64,000 nucleotides of DNA from Hymenobacter monticola (lineage in GTDB: Bacteria > Bacteroidota > Bacteroidia > Cytophagales > Hymenobacteraceae), in contig NZ_CP094534.1 in assembly GCF_022811645.1 (NCBI RefSeq), forward strand, positions 4,340,001 through 4,404,000, written 5' to 3'. Positions 50,501 through 58,206 of the stretch are shown here, piece after piece. The notes beneath the pieces are model-generated. The model saw only the letters and a list, made by a program, of their open reading frames with translations. It was not told where the DNA came from and did no database searches. The position numbers and the translations under genes were made by a program. Positions within the stretch are counted from its first letter, which is position 1; each line of letters opens with the position of its first letter.

Positions 50501-51377
50501 CTACTACCTCACCCAGGAAGCCGCCCGGGCCGATGCTGATGCCCTGGCCGACCCCGCCGTGCGCGCGCGCTGCGCCGTGTCGAGCCAGGAGCTCACCGGG
50601 TGGCTCAACCGGCTGGCCTGCCGCAAAAAGGTGCTCATTCTGGATGCCTGCGCCTCGGGCCGCGCGGCCGAAACCATGGCCGTGGCCGCCCGCGACGTGC
50701 CCGCCAGCCAGGTACGCGCCCTCGACCGCCTCACCGACCGCACGGGCTTCTACATCCTGTCGGGCTCGGCCGCCGATGCCGTGAGCTACGAGTCGGGCCT
50801 TTATGGCCAGGGCCTGCTCACCTACGCCTTGCTCAAAGCCCTGAAAGGCGCCGCCCTGCGCCCCGACGGCGGCGAAGAATACGCCGACGTGCAGCGCCTT
50901 TTGCAATACGCCGTGGACGAAGTGCCCCAACTGGCCCAAACCATCGGCGGCCAGCAAAAGCCCCTCTACCGCAGCCCCGACAGCCAGCAGAGCTTCGACC
51001 TGGGCCGCGTGGACGCCGCCCTCAAGGCCAGCATCACGCTGGCTGAGCCGAAGCCCGTGTTCATGGCAGCCAGCTTCCTGAGCGCCGAGCGCCTGTTCGA
51101 CGACCTGGCCCTGGCCGAGCAACTGAACGCCGAGCTGCGTGAAACCACGGCCCGGGGCAAGGCCGCCCCGCTGGTGTTCACCGAGGCCCGCAACTACCCC
51201 GGCGCCTACCGCGTGTCGGGCACCTACGAGCGGGCGGGCGCCCGGCTGCGGGTGCGCTACGTGGTGCTGCGCGGCCCCGAGCAAGTGTTGGCTCCGCAGG
51301 TGTTTGAGGCCGATTTCAGCCAACCGGCGGCGTTTGTGACGGCGTTTCTGGCGCAGTTGGTGCCGCGGCTGAAGTAA
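47583..51377 (+). CDS. Exported WD40-repeat caspase-family protein
   Basis: 1264 aa. Signal peptide/anchor near the N-terminus (LMGWLAVLGLLVLGGPGARA), then WD40-type beta-propeller units through ~residue 680 (VQFSPNGHYMLTAAQDRSVV, VWDIRTRKEVFTFLGHENGV, VSFSADGRQLLSADADGRVV). A beta-sandwich linker precedes a caspase (C14) domain with catalytic His962 in VYLAGHG and Cys1023 in LDACASG. The last ~120 residues form a separate alpha/beta domain (VFMAASFLSAERLFDDLALA, NYPGAYRVSGTYERAGARLR). Propeller and protease in one chain suggests that binding to the propeller controls cleavage. It is divergent from another exported caspase. It resembles WD40-caspase proteins of multicellular bacteria, but here it is exported. 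Confidence 0.9.
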   Translation: MSAHRSPRVQHFSPFYLRRLMGWLAVLGLLVLGGPGARAQRPRLVIPTGQSSAIGDVQFSPNGHYMLTAAQDRSVVVWDIRTRKEVFTFLGHENGVSAMAVAPDNRTVVSGDFQGYVFWWDLNTGRLIKKVDNAHGTLVSDVSFSADGRQLLSADADGRVVEWDVAKKAVKSSGKYSDFFISKADFSPDGQHFFWAASDTSKLDEAHNFEYVPARADSLQWDFAAWYSSALFVSACLLPDGKRYAAITQQPAQLHLKELADGGKTLKLPLPGLELFAVEPLDSIRLVIGARPNADSVTFLLYNCRSNQIERRVSCPYAVEIVFDEDHGDSMVMVPGPGEPRVAYWNTYGTGGVQLVSLQTGAMLRLNPKHATRMYEPVARPDQLYLGGNDGELKQWDLRTNELRALKTYSDVPPIIQDLVGDTLVYATKRNQLEFWSFRNQCHESAPPLPKGASIANMQVLSPDGKYTACQLLPSGDIQVRERRSGRLHCTLPTEATTGIPFYKYLAWPNAHTLACITGGTNEVMVFDLRRKARVAWIKDSSRVSALAGLPDNTLLTCLYNGVMKVYRLDTGKEVKRVVLPGASGRCMRAEYVPALRRVLVSYGDGRLHWLDPATLQLDRTWASGPAWLDGFALSADAQRAYTTAYDGSIRAWDAPTGRNLVGLTILRDGDWKAADWVAFTENGLFDASPAAMKLMYYVVNDSTDAEEPWKIVELNQLKQRYYQPDLLRIQLGYSTEPLREVPRLEQVDLPPKVTAQLSGPDRRTLRIGLGNRRGGIGAVSVYLDDAEIVADARPDPARNAGLDSLLITLDLKKYAKRFFPGRPNQLRVVAWNRDHWISAAPVSVSFTPAETGRRGAVVQAAQAPANTPPARLYALVFGTSDYAGTQADLRFSSKDAVDFAAALRGAAERLYGPAGVDVSLYHSDAAQAGQRPSRDALRAWFAGLVGKVKPWDVLVVYLAGHGVSTGGAGGDFYYLTQEAARADADALADPAVRARCAVSSQELTGWLNRLACRKKVLILDACASGRAAETMAVAARDVPASQVRALDRLTDRTGFYILSGSAADAVSYESGLYGQGLLTYALLKALKGAALRPDGGEEYADVQRLLQYAVDEVPQLAQTIGGQQKPLYRSPDSQQSFDLGRVDAALKASITLAEPKPVFMAASFLSAERLFDDLALAEQLNAELRETTARGKAAPLVFTEARNYPGAYRVSGTYERAGARLRVRYVVLRGPEQVLAPQVFEADFSQPAAFVTAFLAQLVPRLK

Positions 51378-51654
51378 GCGCGACCTGGGGCCATTTGGCG
51401 TGAGCCGTGCTGAATCAACCGCCGCTCATTGAGCAACGGTGGGCGGAAACGGGCTCCTTTTAGCCAGCCGGCCACGTGGGCCTTGGCCGCTCATCAAGGG
51501 CAGTCAGGAAGGATAACATACCAGAAAAATGATGTATCATAATAGTTGTTTTATTATTCATTAACCTTTTGTTTTGGGCCACTGAAGCCTTTTTTAACTT
51601 CATTTCCACTAGCCTTTTATGCGCTTGCTCCTTTTTGCTGAGAGAACCTGTCGA
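51378..51654. other. AT-rich region upstream of the delta-60 repeat gene
   Basis: About 277 bp to the preferred start (241 bp to the upstream ATG), AT-rich from ~51510. It presumably holds the promoter, but no exact TAnnTTTG was found. No hairpin with a T-tract convincingly ends the WD40-caspase gene. Confidence 0.4.
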
Positions 51655-53499
51655 ATGAAAATGTGTGGTCTGCTGACTACTAGCGTGCGTAGCGTGCTGC
51701 TAGCCATGGCCGCCGCAACGGCCGCGCAGGCGCAGGCAACGACCCCGGACGGCTTTGGCTACGACGGCGAGGTGCACGCGCTGGCTTACCAACCCGACGG
51801 CAAAGTGGTGGTGGGCGGCAAGTTTGGCAGCTACAACGGCAACGAAGCGGCTTCCGACTGCATCCTGCGCCTGAACCGCGACGGGACGCTGGACAAAACA
51901 TTCAACTACCGGGCCCTGGAATTCCGGTCGGGCGCTTCGGGCTTCGATAGCTACGGCCTGGTGAAAGCCCTGGCGCTGCAGCCCGACGGCAAAATCCTGG
52001 TGGGCGGCTACTGGCTGAACTACAACAACGGCATGGGGCCCGAGCCCCCATCGGGCCTGATGCGCCTCAACCCCGACGGCTCCCTCGACAAATCCTTCAA
52101 CCTGAAGGGGGAGGAAAACCTGACCTCTTTCGGCGGGCGGGTGAACGCGCTGGCCCTGCAGCCCGACGGCAAAATAGTGGTCGGTACCCAGCACGGCGAC
52201 GGCTCCGAGAACAACCTGGTGCGCCTCAACCCCGACGGCTCCCTCGACCGCACCTTCGCCGCCCCGAGCGAGTACGCCAGCATCAAGGGCTTCGCCCGCG
52301 CCGAATACAGCGGCGGCAAGCAGCAAGCCGACGTGAACGCCCTGCTGCTGCAGCCCGACGGCAAAATCCTGGTGGCGGGCAACTTCGACTCTTACAACGG
52401 GGACCAGGGCATTTCCCGCTGCGCGATGCGCCTCAACCGCGACGGCACCATCGACAAAACCTTTAGCTACCGGCCCAGCCGTAAAGAAGACCCGGTGCCC
52501 CAGAAGCAGGACGTGCTGGCCCTGGCGCTGCAACCCGACGGCAAAATCCTGATTGGCGGCATCTTCGTCACCTTCAACGCCATTCAGGTGATTTACGGCG
52601 AGACGCCGAAAATGCCCCACGGCGTGATGCGCCTGCTGCCCGACGGCTCCCGCGACGAGAGCTTCAACCCCAACGGTACCGGCACCAACGCGGGCGTGGC
52701 GGCGCTGGCGCTGCAGCCCGACGGGCGCGTGCTGGTGGGCGGCGGCGTGCGCAGCTACAACGGCGACGACGACACCCCCGACCAGGTGTTTCGCCTGCTG
52801 CCCAACGGCACCCTCGACAAGTCTTTCAACTACCGCGGCGCCGGCCCCAACGAGGCCGTGCAAGTGCTGGTGCGGCGCCCCAACGGCAAAATCGTCATCG
52901 GGGGCGGCTTCAGCAAATACAACGGCGCGAAAATACCCGCGGGTATGCTGGAGCTCAACGCCGACGGCTCGGCTGCGCCGTTAGCTACCGGCCTGGCCCA
53001 GCCCGACCCCGACGTGGCCGTGCAGGAAGCCTATGGCAAAAAGATTGAAGCGGGCTTCGCAAAGCTGGACCAGGCGTATGGCATCGCGGGCGTGAAGTTT
53101 GAAACGCCTGCATCCGCCATCAGCAACAAAACCCTGGCCCAGGACACCCGCGACACCAAGCTTTACACCGCCGACGACCGCCTGGCCGTGGGCCCGGTGC
53201 AGGCCTCTGCGGCCTACATCTTCTACAAGGACCGGCTGCGGGAAGTGCGACTGCGCGTGCCGGCCGAAAAAGGTCCGCAGCTGCTTGAGGCCCTGCAAAA
53301 AGCATACGGCCCGGGCCTGCCCGGCAACAAAAGCGTGACGTGGGACAGCGAAAAAGTGCACCTGAACTACTCCTACGACCCTGCCGAGGACAAATACGCC
53401 AATGCGGTGCTGTGGAGCAACGCGCTGTCGAAGGAAATGACCAAAGACATGAGGGCCGACCAGCAAGCGTTTAAAAAGAACAATACCCCGGCCAACTGA
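51655..53499 (+). CDS. Exported delta-60 repeat (beta-propeller) protein
   Basis: 614 aa from the ATG at 51655, giving signal peptide MKMCGLLTTSVRSVLLAMAA; an ATG at 51619 is an alternative. Seven delta-60 repeats of the form ALALQPDGKILVGG...MRLNPDGSLDKSFN cover ~residues 35-440, probably one seven-bladed propeller. A distinct C-terminal domain follows (EAGFAKLDQAYGIAGVKFET, KDRLREVRLRVPAEKGPQLL, KAYGPGLPGNKSVTWDSEKV) that resembles no family I recognise. No T9SS sorting domain is present. It lies 0.24-0.28 kb after the exported WD40-caspase on the same strand and upstream of the lipoprotein at 53667, so a shared role is possible. Confidence 0.85.
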   Translation: MKMCGLLTTSVRSVLLAMAAATAAQAQATTPDGFGYDGEVHALAYQPDGKVVVGGKFGSYNGNEAASDCILRLNRDGTLDKTFNYRALEFRSGASGFDSYGLVKALALQPDGKILVGGYWLNYNNGMGPEPPSGLMRLNPDGSLDKSFNLKGEENLTSFGGRVNALALQPDGKIVVGTQHGDGSENNLVRLNPDGSLDRTFAAPSEYASIKGFARAEYSGGKQQADVNALLLQPDGKILVAGNFDSYNGDQGISRCAMRLNRDGTIDKTFSYRPSRKEDPVPQKQDVLALALQPDGKILIGGIFVTFNAIQVIYGETPKMPHGVMRLLPDGSRDESFNPNGTGTNAGVAALALQPDGRVLVGGGVRSYNGDDDTPDQVFRLLPNGTLDKSFNYRGAGPNEAVQVLVRRPNGKIVIGGGFSKYNGAKIPAGMLELNADGSAAPLATGLAQPDPDVAVQEAYGKKIEAGFAKLDQAYGIAGVKFETPASAISNKTLAQDTRDTKLYTADDRLAVGPVQASAAYIFYKDRLREVRLRVPAEKGPQLLEALQKAYGPGLPGNKSVTWDSEKVHLNYSYDPAEDKYANAVLWSNALSKEMTKDMRADQQAFKKNNTPAN

Positions 53500-53666
53500 C
53501 GGGCCGGGTGGCCCACTTCGCCGGTCGCTGCGGACGCCGGGTGGCCGGAGCGAAGGCGAACTCTCGGGGCCGAAGCCGCCAACCCAGCCCGGCGGCGCTA
53601 GTTTTGTCTTTGTATTGAAAAATAAAGGTTGGGGCGGTCCGTTTGGGCAGCCCCCTTTTTTCTGTG

Positions 53667-54683
53667 ATGATGGCCCTTTTTCCTCTTTCCGGCGCGGCGC
53701 GCCCGCTGCTGCAAAGCCTGGCCGCACTGGCCCTGGGCGGCTGCATGGCCCTGCCCACCACCAACAAGCGCGCCAATGAAAAGCTGGAGCTCAAGGTGAT
53801 TGAGCGCCCCCGGCCCCTGGACATTGCCGCGGCCCTGGGGCACCAGCGCCAGGACGCAGGCCTGATGGCCTCGCGGGGCACTTCGCGCGGCTTGTTTGTG
53901 CTGGTGCCACTGTTGGCCAAGGCATTGCCAATGGCGGCCGACGGCGTGAAACAGCTCATCAAGCAGGAAGAGAAAAAATACACGGCCGAATACCAGTTTG
54001 GCAAAAGCAACCTGTATTTCTACGATGCGCCCTCCGAATCGGGCGTGCTCGACCCCCACAGCATCAAGCTGCAAGGGTTTGAGCTCACGCGCACGGCCCG
54101 CACGGGCAGCTCCGACAACCTGGCCCTGCGCCTGCGCCTCGACATGCGCGACGACGAAGCCAGCCTTTTCAATCTGCTGAACAACTCCGTGTTTCAGCTC
54201 AAAGTGGCCGACCTGGAACTGCACTACGCCAAGGCCAAAGTGCCCGCCGCACACTGGTACATGCCCTGGACGCTGATGTACCGCCAAAACGACAAAGTGA
54301 ACCTCGACGTGGCCGTGAAGCTGGCCGGCTCCTGGATTGGCGACGACGGCACGATGCACACTAACCAAGTGCTGGGCACGGCCATGCTCACGCTCCGCGA
54401 CGTGCCAATCAACAACCCCGAAGCGCTGCGGGCCTACGAGCAGCAACAGAAAGACAAGACCTTGGAGGGCTATTTCTACCTCGTGCCGCGCTCGGCGGGA
54501 AGCTACCTGAGCGCGCCCACTGCCCAAAGCGACGGCATCCGGAAAGGCTACGGGCAGGGCATCTACTCGGTGGCGGTAACGGTAGTGGAATCCGGCAAAA
54601 CCCACTTCGTTAACAAGGCCATTATCGACAACATCAACGTGCTGGACCAAGCCCCGGCGGCTATTCTGAAAACCATGAAGTAG
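53667..54683 (+). CDS. Uncharacterised lipoprotein near the caspase genes
   Basis: 338 aa from the ATG at 53667 (a TTG at 53643 and an ATG at 53670 are also possible). Signal sequence with lipobox ALALGGC near residue 26, then a mixed alpha/beta protein without repeats: YQFGKSNLYFYDAPSESGVL, IKLQGFELTRTARTGSSDNL, VADLELHYAKAKVPAAHWYM, PWTLMYRQNDKVNLDVAVKL, ending IIDNINVLDQAPAAILKTMK. A putative membrane-proximal hydrophobic stretch (LFVLVPLLAKALPMAADGV) follows the linker. I do not recognise a family. It is downstream of the delta-60 gene on the same strand, with 167 bp between. Confidence 0.7.
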   Translation: MMALFPLSGAARPLLQSLAALALGGCMALPTTNKRANEKLELKVIERPRPLDIAAALGHQRQDAGLMASRGTSRGLFVLVPLLAKALPMAADGVKQLIKQEEKKYTAEYQFGKSNLYFYDAPSESGVLDPHSIKLQGFELTRTARTGSSDNLALRLRLDMRDDEASLFNLLNNSVFQLKVADLELHYAKAKVPAAHWYMPWTLMYRQNDKVNLDVAVKLAGSWIGDDGTMHTNQVLGTAMLTLRDVPINNPEALRAYEQQQKDKTLEGYFYLVPRSAGSYLSAPTAQSDGIRKGYGQGIYSVAVTVVESGKTHFVNKAIIDNINVLDQAPAAILKTMK

Positions 54684-54751
54684 GCGCGGGAGACTTTCCC
54701 GCACGGCTTCGCGTAAGTTCACAGCCAGCGGGTGTGCGCACTGCGCCGCGC

Positions 54752-55669
54752 CTACTTGTCCATCCAAATGTCGATGAAGGGCTCTTCCTCTTCGATGCGG
54801 TAGGCCCGACGGAAAACGTTGGTGTTGGATTCAAGGGCGATGTTACCTTCGGGGTCGATGGCGATGATGCCGCGGTCGCCCTGCAGCTTGTCGGCGTACA
54901 CTTCCACGGCGCCGCGGGCGGCTTTCGCAATCGAAAGCTTCTTGTACTTGCGCAGGGCGTACACCTCATGGGCGCAGGAAGCCAGCATAATGATTTCGCC
55001 GTCGCCGGTGCAGGAGGCCGCGCATACCTCATTGTTGGCATAGCCGCCGCCGCCGTAGATGCAACTGTCACCCACGCGGCCGCGCAGCTTGCCTTCGATG
55101 CCGCCGGTGGAGGTGGCGCAGGCCAGGTTGCCATGCTGGTCGAGGGCCACGGCGCCCACCGTGTCTTTTTTGTTGGGGTGCTCCACTTCAGCTTCCTGCA
55201 AAATGTCCATCCACTCCTGCCGCTGCTCGTCGGTTTTAAAGTAGCTGGGGTCCTGCAGGGTTAGGCCTTGGGAGAGGGCGAACTCGTGGGCGCCCTCGGC
55301 CGTGAGGAAGGTGTGCTTGCACTTCTCCATCACCAGGCGGGCCAGGCGCACGGGGTTCTTAATCATTTTCAGGCCGCTCACTGCCCCGCCGCGCAGGGTG
55401 GCGCCGTCCATCAGCGAGGCTTCGGTTTCCACCTCGCCGTTGATGTTGAACATGCCGCCGCGTCCGGCATTGAACAGCTCGTTGTCTTCCATGCTCATCA
55501 CGGCGGCTTCCACGGCGTCGAGGGCCGTGCCACCGCGGTTCAGGATTTCCCAGCCGGCCTGCAGGGCAGCGTCGAGGCCCTGTTTCAGGGCTTCTTCTTT
55601 TTCGGGGGTGATGGTGGAGGGGTCGGTGTTGACGGCTCCGCTGTGGATGAGCATGACGTATTTTCCCAT
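54752..55669 (-). CDS. Isoaspartyl peptidase / type III L-asparaginase
   Basis: 305 aa Ntn-hydrolase made as a precursor that cleaves itself before the nucleophile Thr170 in HPNKKDTVGAVALD. Other motifs: IHSGAVNTDPSTI at the N-terminus, ELFNAGRGGMFNINGEVETE, SLMDGATLRGGAVSGLKMIK, the substrate-binding GRVGDSCIYGGGGYANNEVC and SCTGDGEIIM. It removes isoaspartyl residues from damaged peptides and may hydrolyse asparagine. There is no signal peptide, so cytoplasmic. It is convergent with the lipoprotein gene to its left, and a weak 6-bp hairpin (54686-54702) lies between the two. Confidence 0.94.
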   Translation of the reverse strand: MGKYVMLIHSGAVNTDPSTITPEKEEALKQGLDAALQAGWEILNRGGTALDAVEAAVMSMEDNELFNAGRGGMFNINGEVETEASLMDGATLRGGAVSGLKMIKNPVRLARLVMEKCKHTFLTAEGAHEFALSQGLTLQDPSYFKTDEQRQEWMDILQEAEVEHPNKKDTVGAVALDQHGNLACATSTGGIEGKLRGRVGDSCIYGGGGYANNEVCAASCTGDGEIIMLASCAHEVYALRKYKKLSIAKAARGAVEVYADKLQGDRGIIAIDPEGNIALESNTNVFRRAYRIEEEEPFIDIWMDK

Positions 55670-55806
55670 GGTGCCTGGTAGCAGGGTTTGTGATGCCTGC
55701 TTCTACTGCCAGGGCAGCAAGGGAGTTAGGTCGAGCTTGCCGATTTCATAAGCTAACAAGCTCGCTACAAGCGCAGAAAAAAGCGCATATTTTCCTGGGC
55801 TATACG

Positions 55807-56862
55807 CTACGCGCCGTGCATGATGACGTAGAGCGAGCCCACCGAGATAACCACCCAAAGCACCACGCCCAGCACAAAAGGCCGCACGCCCACGGCCCGC
55901 ACTGCCGCGGTTGAGAGGCCAGCGCCGATGAAAAAGAGCGTGACCGTGAGGCCTATTTTGGCCAGGTGCGTCATGAACGGGGCCAGGGGCCGGATGGCGG
56001 GCACAAACGCATTGAGCAGCATGGCCGCAATGAAGCCCAGGATGAAATAAGGAATCTTCACCTTCACACCCGGCTGCTTGAACGCCAGCGCCGTGCCCAG
56101 CGACACCGGGATAATCCAGAGGGCGCGGGCCAGCTTCACGGTGGTGGCTACCTGCAGGGCCTGGGTGCCGTAGGCGGCCGCGGCGCCCACCACCGAGCTG
56201 GTGTCGTGGATGGCAATGGCGCACCACAGGCCGAATTGGTTTTGGGTGAGGGCCAGGGCGTGGCCGATGGGCGGGAAAGCGAACAGGGCCAGGGCGTTGA
56301 GCACGAACACCGTGCCCAATGCCACCGACATTTCTTCGTCGCGGGCGCGCAGCACGGGCCCCACTGCCGCAATGGCCGAGCCCCCGCAAATGGCGGTTCC
56401 GCACGAAATGAGGTGCACCAGGTTGCGCCCCAGCCCCAGCCACTTGCCCACCGCGTAGCCCAGCACCAGCGTGCCCAGCAGCGACGCCACCGTAAATAAA
56501 ATACCCTCCCGGCCGGCTTGCAGCGCCGCGTGGGCGTTCATGCCGAAGCCCAGGCCGATAACCGAGTATTGCAGCAGCTTGGGCGTGAGACGCTTGGTTT
56601 GGGCGCTGAAGGGGTTGCCCACCGTTTGAGCCAGGGCTAGGCCCAGGGCCAGCGCCAGCGGCGGCGAGGCCCATGGCGTGAGGCAAAACCCGAGCACCAA
56701 GGCAAACACCACCTGGCTCAGGCGGTATTCGCGGCCAAAAGCGCGTCGCGGTGTGTGCAGCCCCCGCCAAAATCCGGCCGGGCCGGCGGCCGTAGCCGTT
56801 GCCTCGGAAGCAACGTTGGTCGGCCGATTAGGCCGCGCGGGGGCAGTGGTGACTGTACGCAT
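55807..56862 (-). CDS. YeiH-family putative sulfate exporter
   Basis: 351 aa polytopic membrane protein of the PF03601 (YeiH) family, with ~10 hydrophobic spans. Family motifs include LQYSVIGLGFGMNAHAAL, the conserved SCGTAICGGSAIAAVGPVL, IAIHDTSSVVGAAAAYG and PYFILGFIAAMLLNAFVP. Transport of sulfate or sulfonate has been proposed for some members but is not proven generally. The N-terminal ~40 residues are Ala/Thr/Pro-rich and likely disordered. A TACCTTTG -7 element sits 23 bp upstream. The LysR gene to its right is on the same strand beyond a long inverted repeat; LysR regulators often flank yeiH genes. Confidence 0.9.
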   Translation of the reverse strand: MRTVTTAPARPNRPTNVASEATATAAGPAGFWRGLHTPRRAFGREYRLSQVVFALVLGFCLTPWASPPLALALGLALAQTVGNPFSAQTKRLTPKLLQYSVIGLGFGMNAHAALQAGREGILFTVASLLGTLVLGYAVGKWLGLGRNLVHLISCGTAICGGSAIAAVGPVLRARDEEMSVALGTVFVLNALALFAFPPIGHALALTQNQFGLWCAIAIHDTSSVVGAAAAYGTQALQVATTVKLARALWIIPVSLGTALAFKQPGVKVKIPYFILGFIAAMLLNAFVPAIRPLAPFMTHLAKIGLTVTLFFIGAGLSTAAVRAVGVRPFVLGVVLWVVISVGSLYVIMHGA

Positions 56863-56884
56863 AAGGGCCGTAATAATTCCTATT

Positions 56885-56892
56885 CAAAGGTA
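56885..56892 (-). promoter_or_regulatory. Putative -7 promoter element of the YeiH gene
   Basis: The minus strand reads TACCTTTG, an exact TAnnTTTG match, 22 bp before the ATG of the exporter gene. Confidence 0.5.
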
Positions 56893-56977
56893 CGGCCGGG
56901 CTAAAGCTTTGGGTTATGCAAAATTATTATCGCAGATAACTAATAGTAATACTAGCGCTATTTGGAAGCAGGTCGGT

Positions 56978-57078
56978 TTCCGGTCCGACGCCCTAGGCGT
57001 CCGACCGGTTGCCGTTGTTTATTTTAGGTGTTTCGTGCTAGCGGCAACCGGTCGGACGCCTAGGGCGTCGGACCGGAA
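56978..57078. repeat. Perfect 37-bp inverted repeat (long hairpin element)
   Basis: Positions 56978-57014 and 57042-57078 are perfect inverted copies of 37 bp separated by 27 bp. Each arm itself contains a near-palindrome (GACGCCCTAGGCGTC type). It lies between the YeiH and LysR genes, 64 bp past the LysR stop. It could be a dispersed hairpin/REP-like element or a very strong terminator for the LysR gene; no T-tract is present. Confidence 0.92.
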
Positions 57079-57141
57079 GAACGACTTCCTTAGCAGCTTC
57101 ACTGTCAACTGGGAAATGCAAAACCAGCAACTGATTATTGG

Positions 57142-58053
57142 CTACACAACTGCGCTAGTATTCGCTTGCACGAAGGCCAGAAACCGCTGCGCCGCCCGCA
57201 GCAAGGGCTGGCCCTGCGCCCATACCGCATCAAAGTTTCGCGGGAGGTGCAGGCCCTCGATGGGCACTATCTCGAGCGTGCCGGAAGCCAGCTCGCGAGC
57301 CAGGGCCCGGCGCGAGACAAATCCCAGGGCATTGGGCGCCGCTTCGAGGTAGGCTTTGATGGCTTCGGTGTTGTCGAAATAAAAGGCCACGCGAAGGCTG
57401 CCCAGGTTCACTTTCAGCTCGCGCAGAGCGTACTCCAGCACTTCCAGCGTGCCGGAGCCTCGCTCGCGCAGCACCAGCGGGTGAGCCAGGGCTTCGGCCA
57501 GGGGCAGCGGTGCCGGAAGCGGGCCGCGGGCGGTGGCGCGGCGCACGGCCACCAATTCGTCGGGGAGCAGTAGTTCGTAGTGCAGGTCGCGGGACCGGGA
57601 CCGGCCTTCCACCATGCCCAGGTCGAGGTCGCCGCGCAGCAGGGCCTGGGCGATGTGCTCGGAGTTGGCGTTGAGCAGGGTGAGCTGCACCTTGGGGTGG
57701 GCGGCTTGGAAGGCGGGCAGCAGGCCAGGCAGCACGTACTGGCTGAGGGTGGTGCTGGCCCCCAGGCGCAGGCGGCCGGCGGCCTCGTCGGGGTGGTGCA
57801 GGGCCTGCAACTGGTCGGAGAGCAGCTGGGCCGAGGCGGCCACGGTTTCGGCGTGAGCCAGCAGCAGGCGGCCGGCCTCGGTAAGGGCCACGCGGCTGCC
57901 GCGGCGCTCCAGCAGGCGCAGGCCGTGGGTGCGCTCCAGCTCGTGAATGTGCTTGGTGACGGCCGGCTGGGTGACGAACAGCTCCTGGGCCGCCTTGGTG
58001 AAACTGAGGTGCCGGGCCACGGCCTGGAATACCCTCAGGCGAAAATCAGACAT
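57142..58053 (-). CDS. LysR-family transcriptional regulator
   Basis: 303 aa from the ATG at 58053 (MSDFRLRVFQAVARHLSFTK). The winged helix is HLSFTKAAQELFVTQPAVTK, followed by the linker helix and an effector-binding domain (GRLRLGASTTLSQYVLPGLL, LDLGMVEGRSRSRDLHYELL, LRERGSGTLEVLEYALRELK). It belongs to the group often seen next to yeiH or sulfur-metabolism genes, so the flanking YeiH gene is the likely target. Upstream the minus strand carries TACCTTG just before the start. The ligand is unknown. Confidence 0.93.
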   Translation of the reverse strand: MSDFRLRVFQAVARHLSFTKAAQELFVTQPAVTKHIHELERTHGLRLLERRGSRVALTEAGRLLLAHAETVAASAQLLSDQLQALHHPDEAAGRLRLGASTTLSQYVLPGLLPAFQAAHPKVQLTLLNANSEHIAQALLRGDLDLGMVEGRSRSRDLHYELLLPDELVAVRRATARGPLPAPLPLAEALAHPLVLRERGSGTLEVLEYALRELKVNLGSLRVAFYFDNTEAIKAYLEAAPNALGFVSRRALARELASGTLEIVPIEGLHLPRNFDAVWAQGQPLLRAAQRFLAFVQANTSAVV

Positions 58054-58206
58054 GGGTGCAAGGTAGCAAGCCGGCTTTCCCCAAAACCGGCAACTGTGCC
58101 CGCAGCGCAACCGGCCAATTGCGCGTATGCGTCGGCTGAGCCCGGCCACCGCCATGACCGCCGGGCCCATTGTTTTTGCACCTTTGCATCCACACCTTTC
58201 GCGCCG

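Noticed and set aside
49044..51323. 759-codon minus-strand open frame opposite the WD40-caspase gene
   Set aside because: Low-complexity Gly/Ala/His/Val composition and full overlap with a gene having catalytic motifs.
45463..51377. Caspase pair as a gasdermin- or CHAT-type abortive-infection system
   Set aside because: Both proteins have signal peptides and no gasdermin, TIR, nuclease or other effector gene is adjacent.
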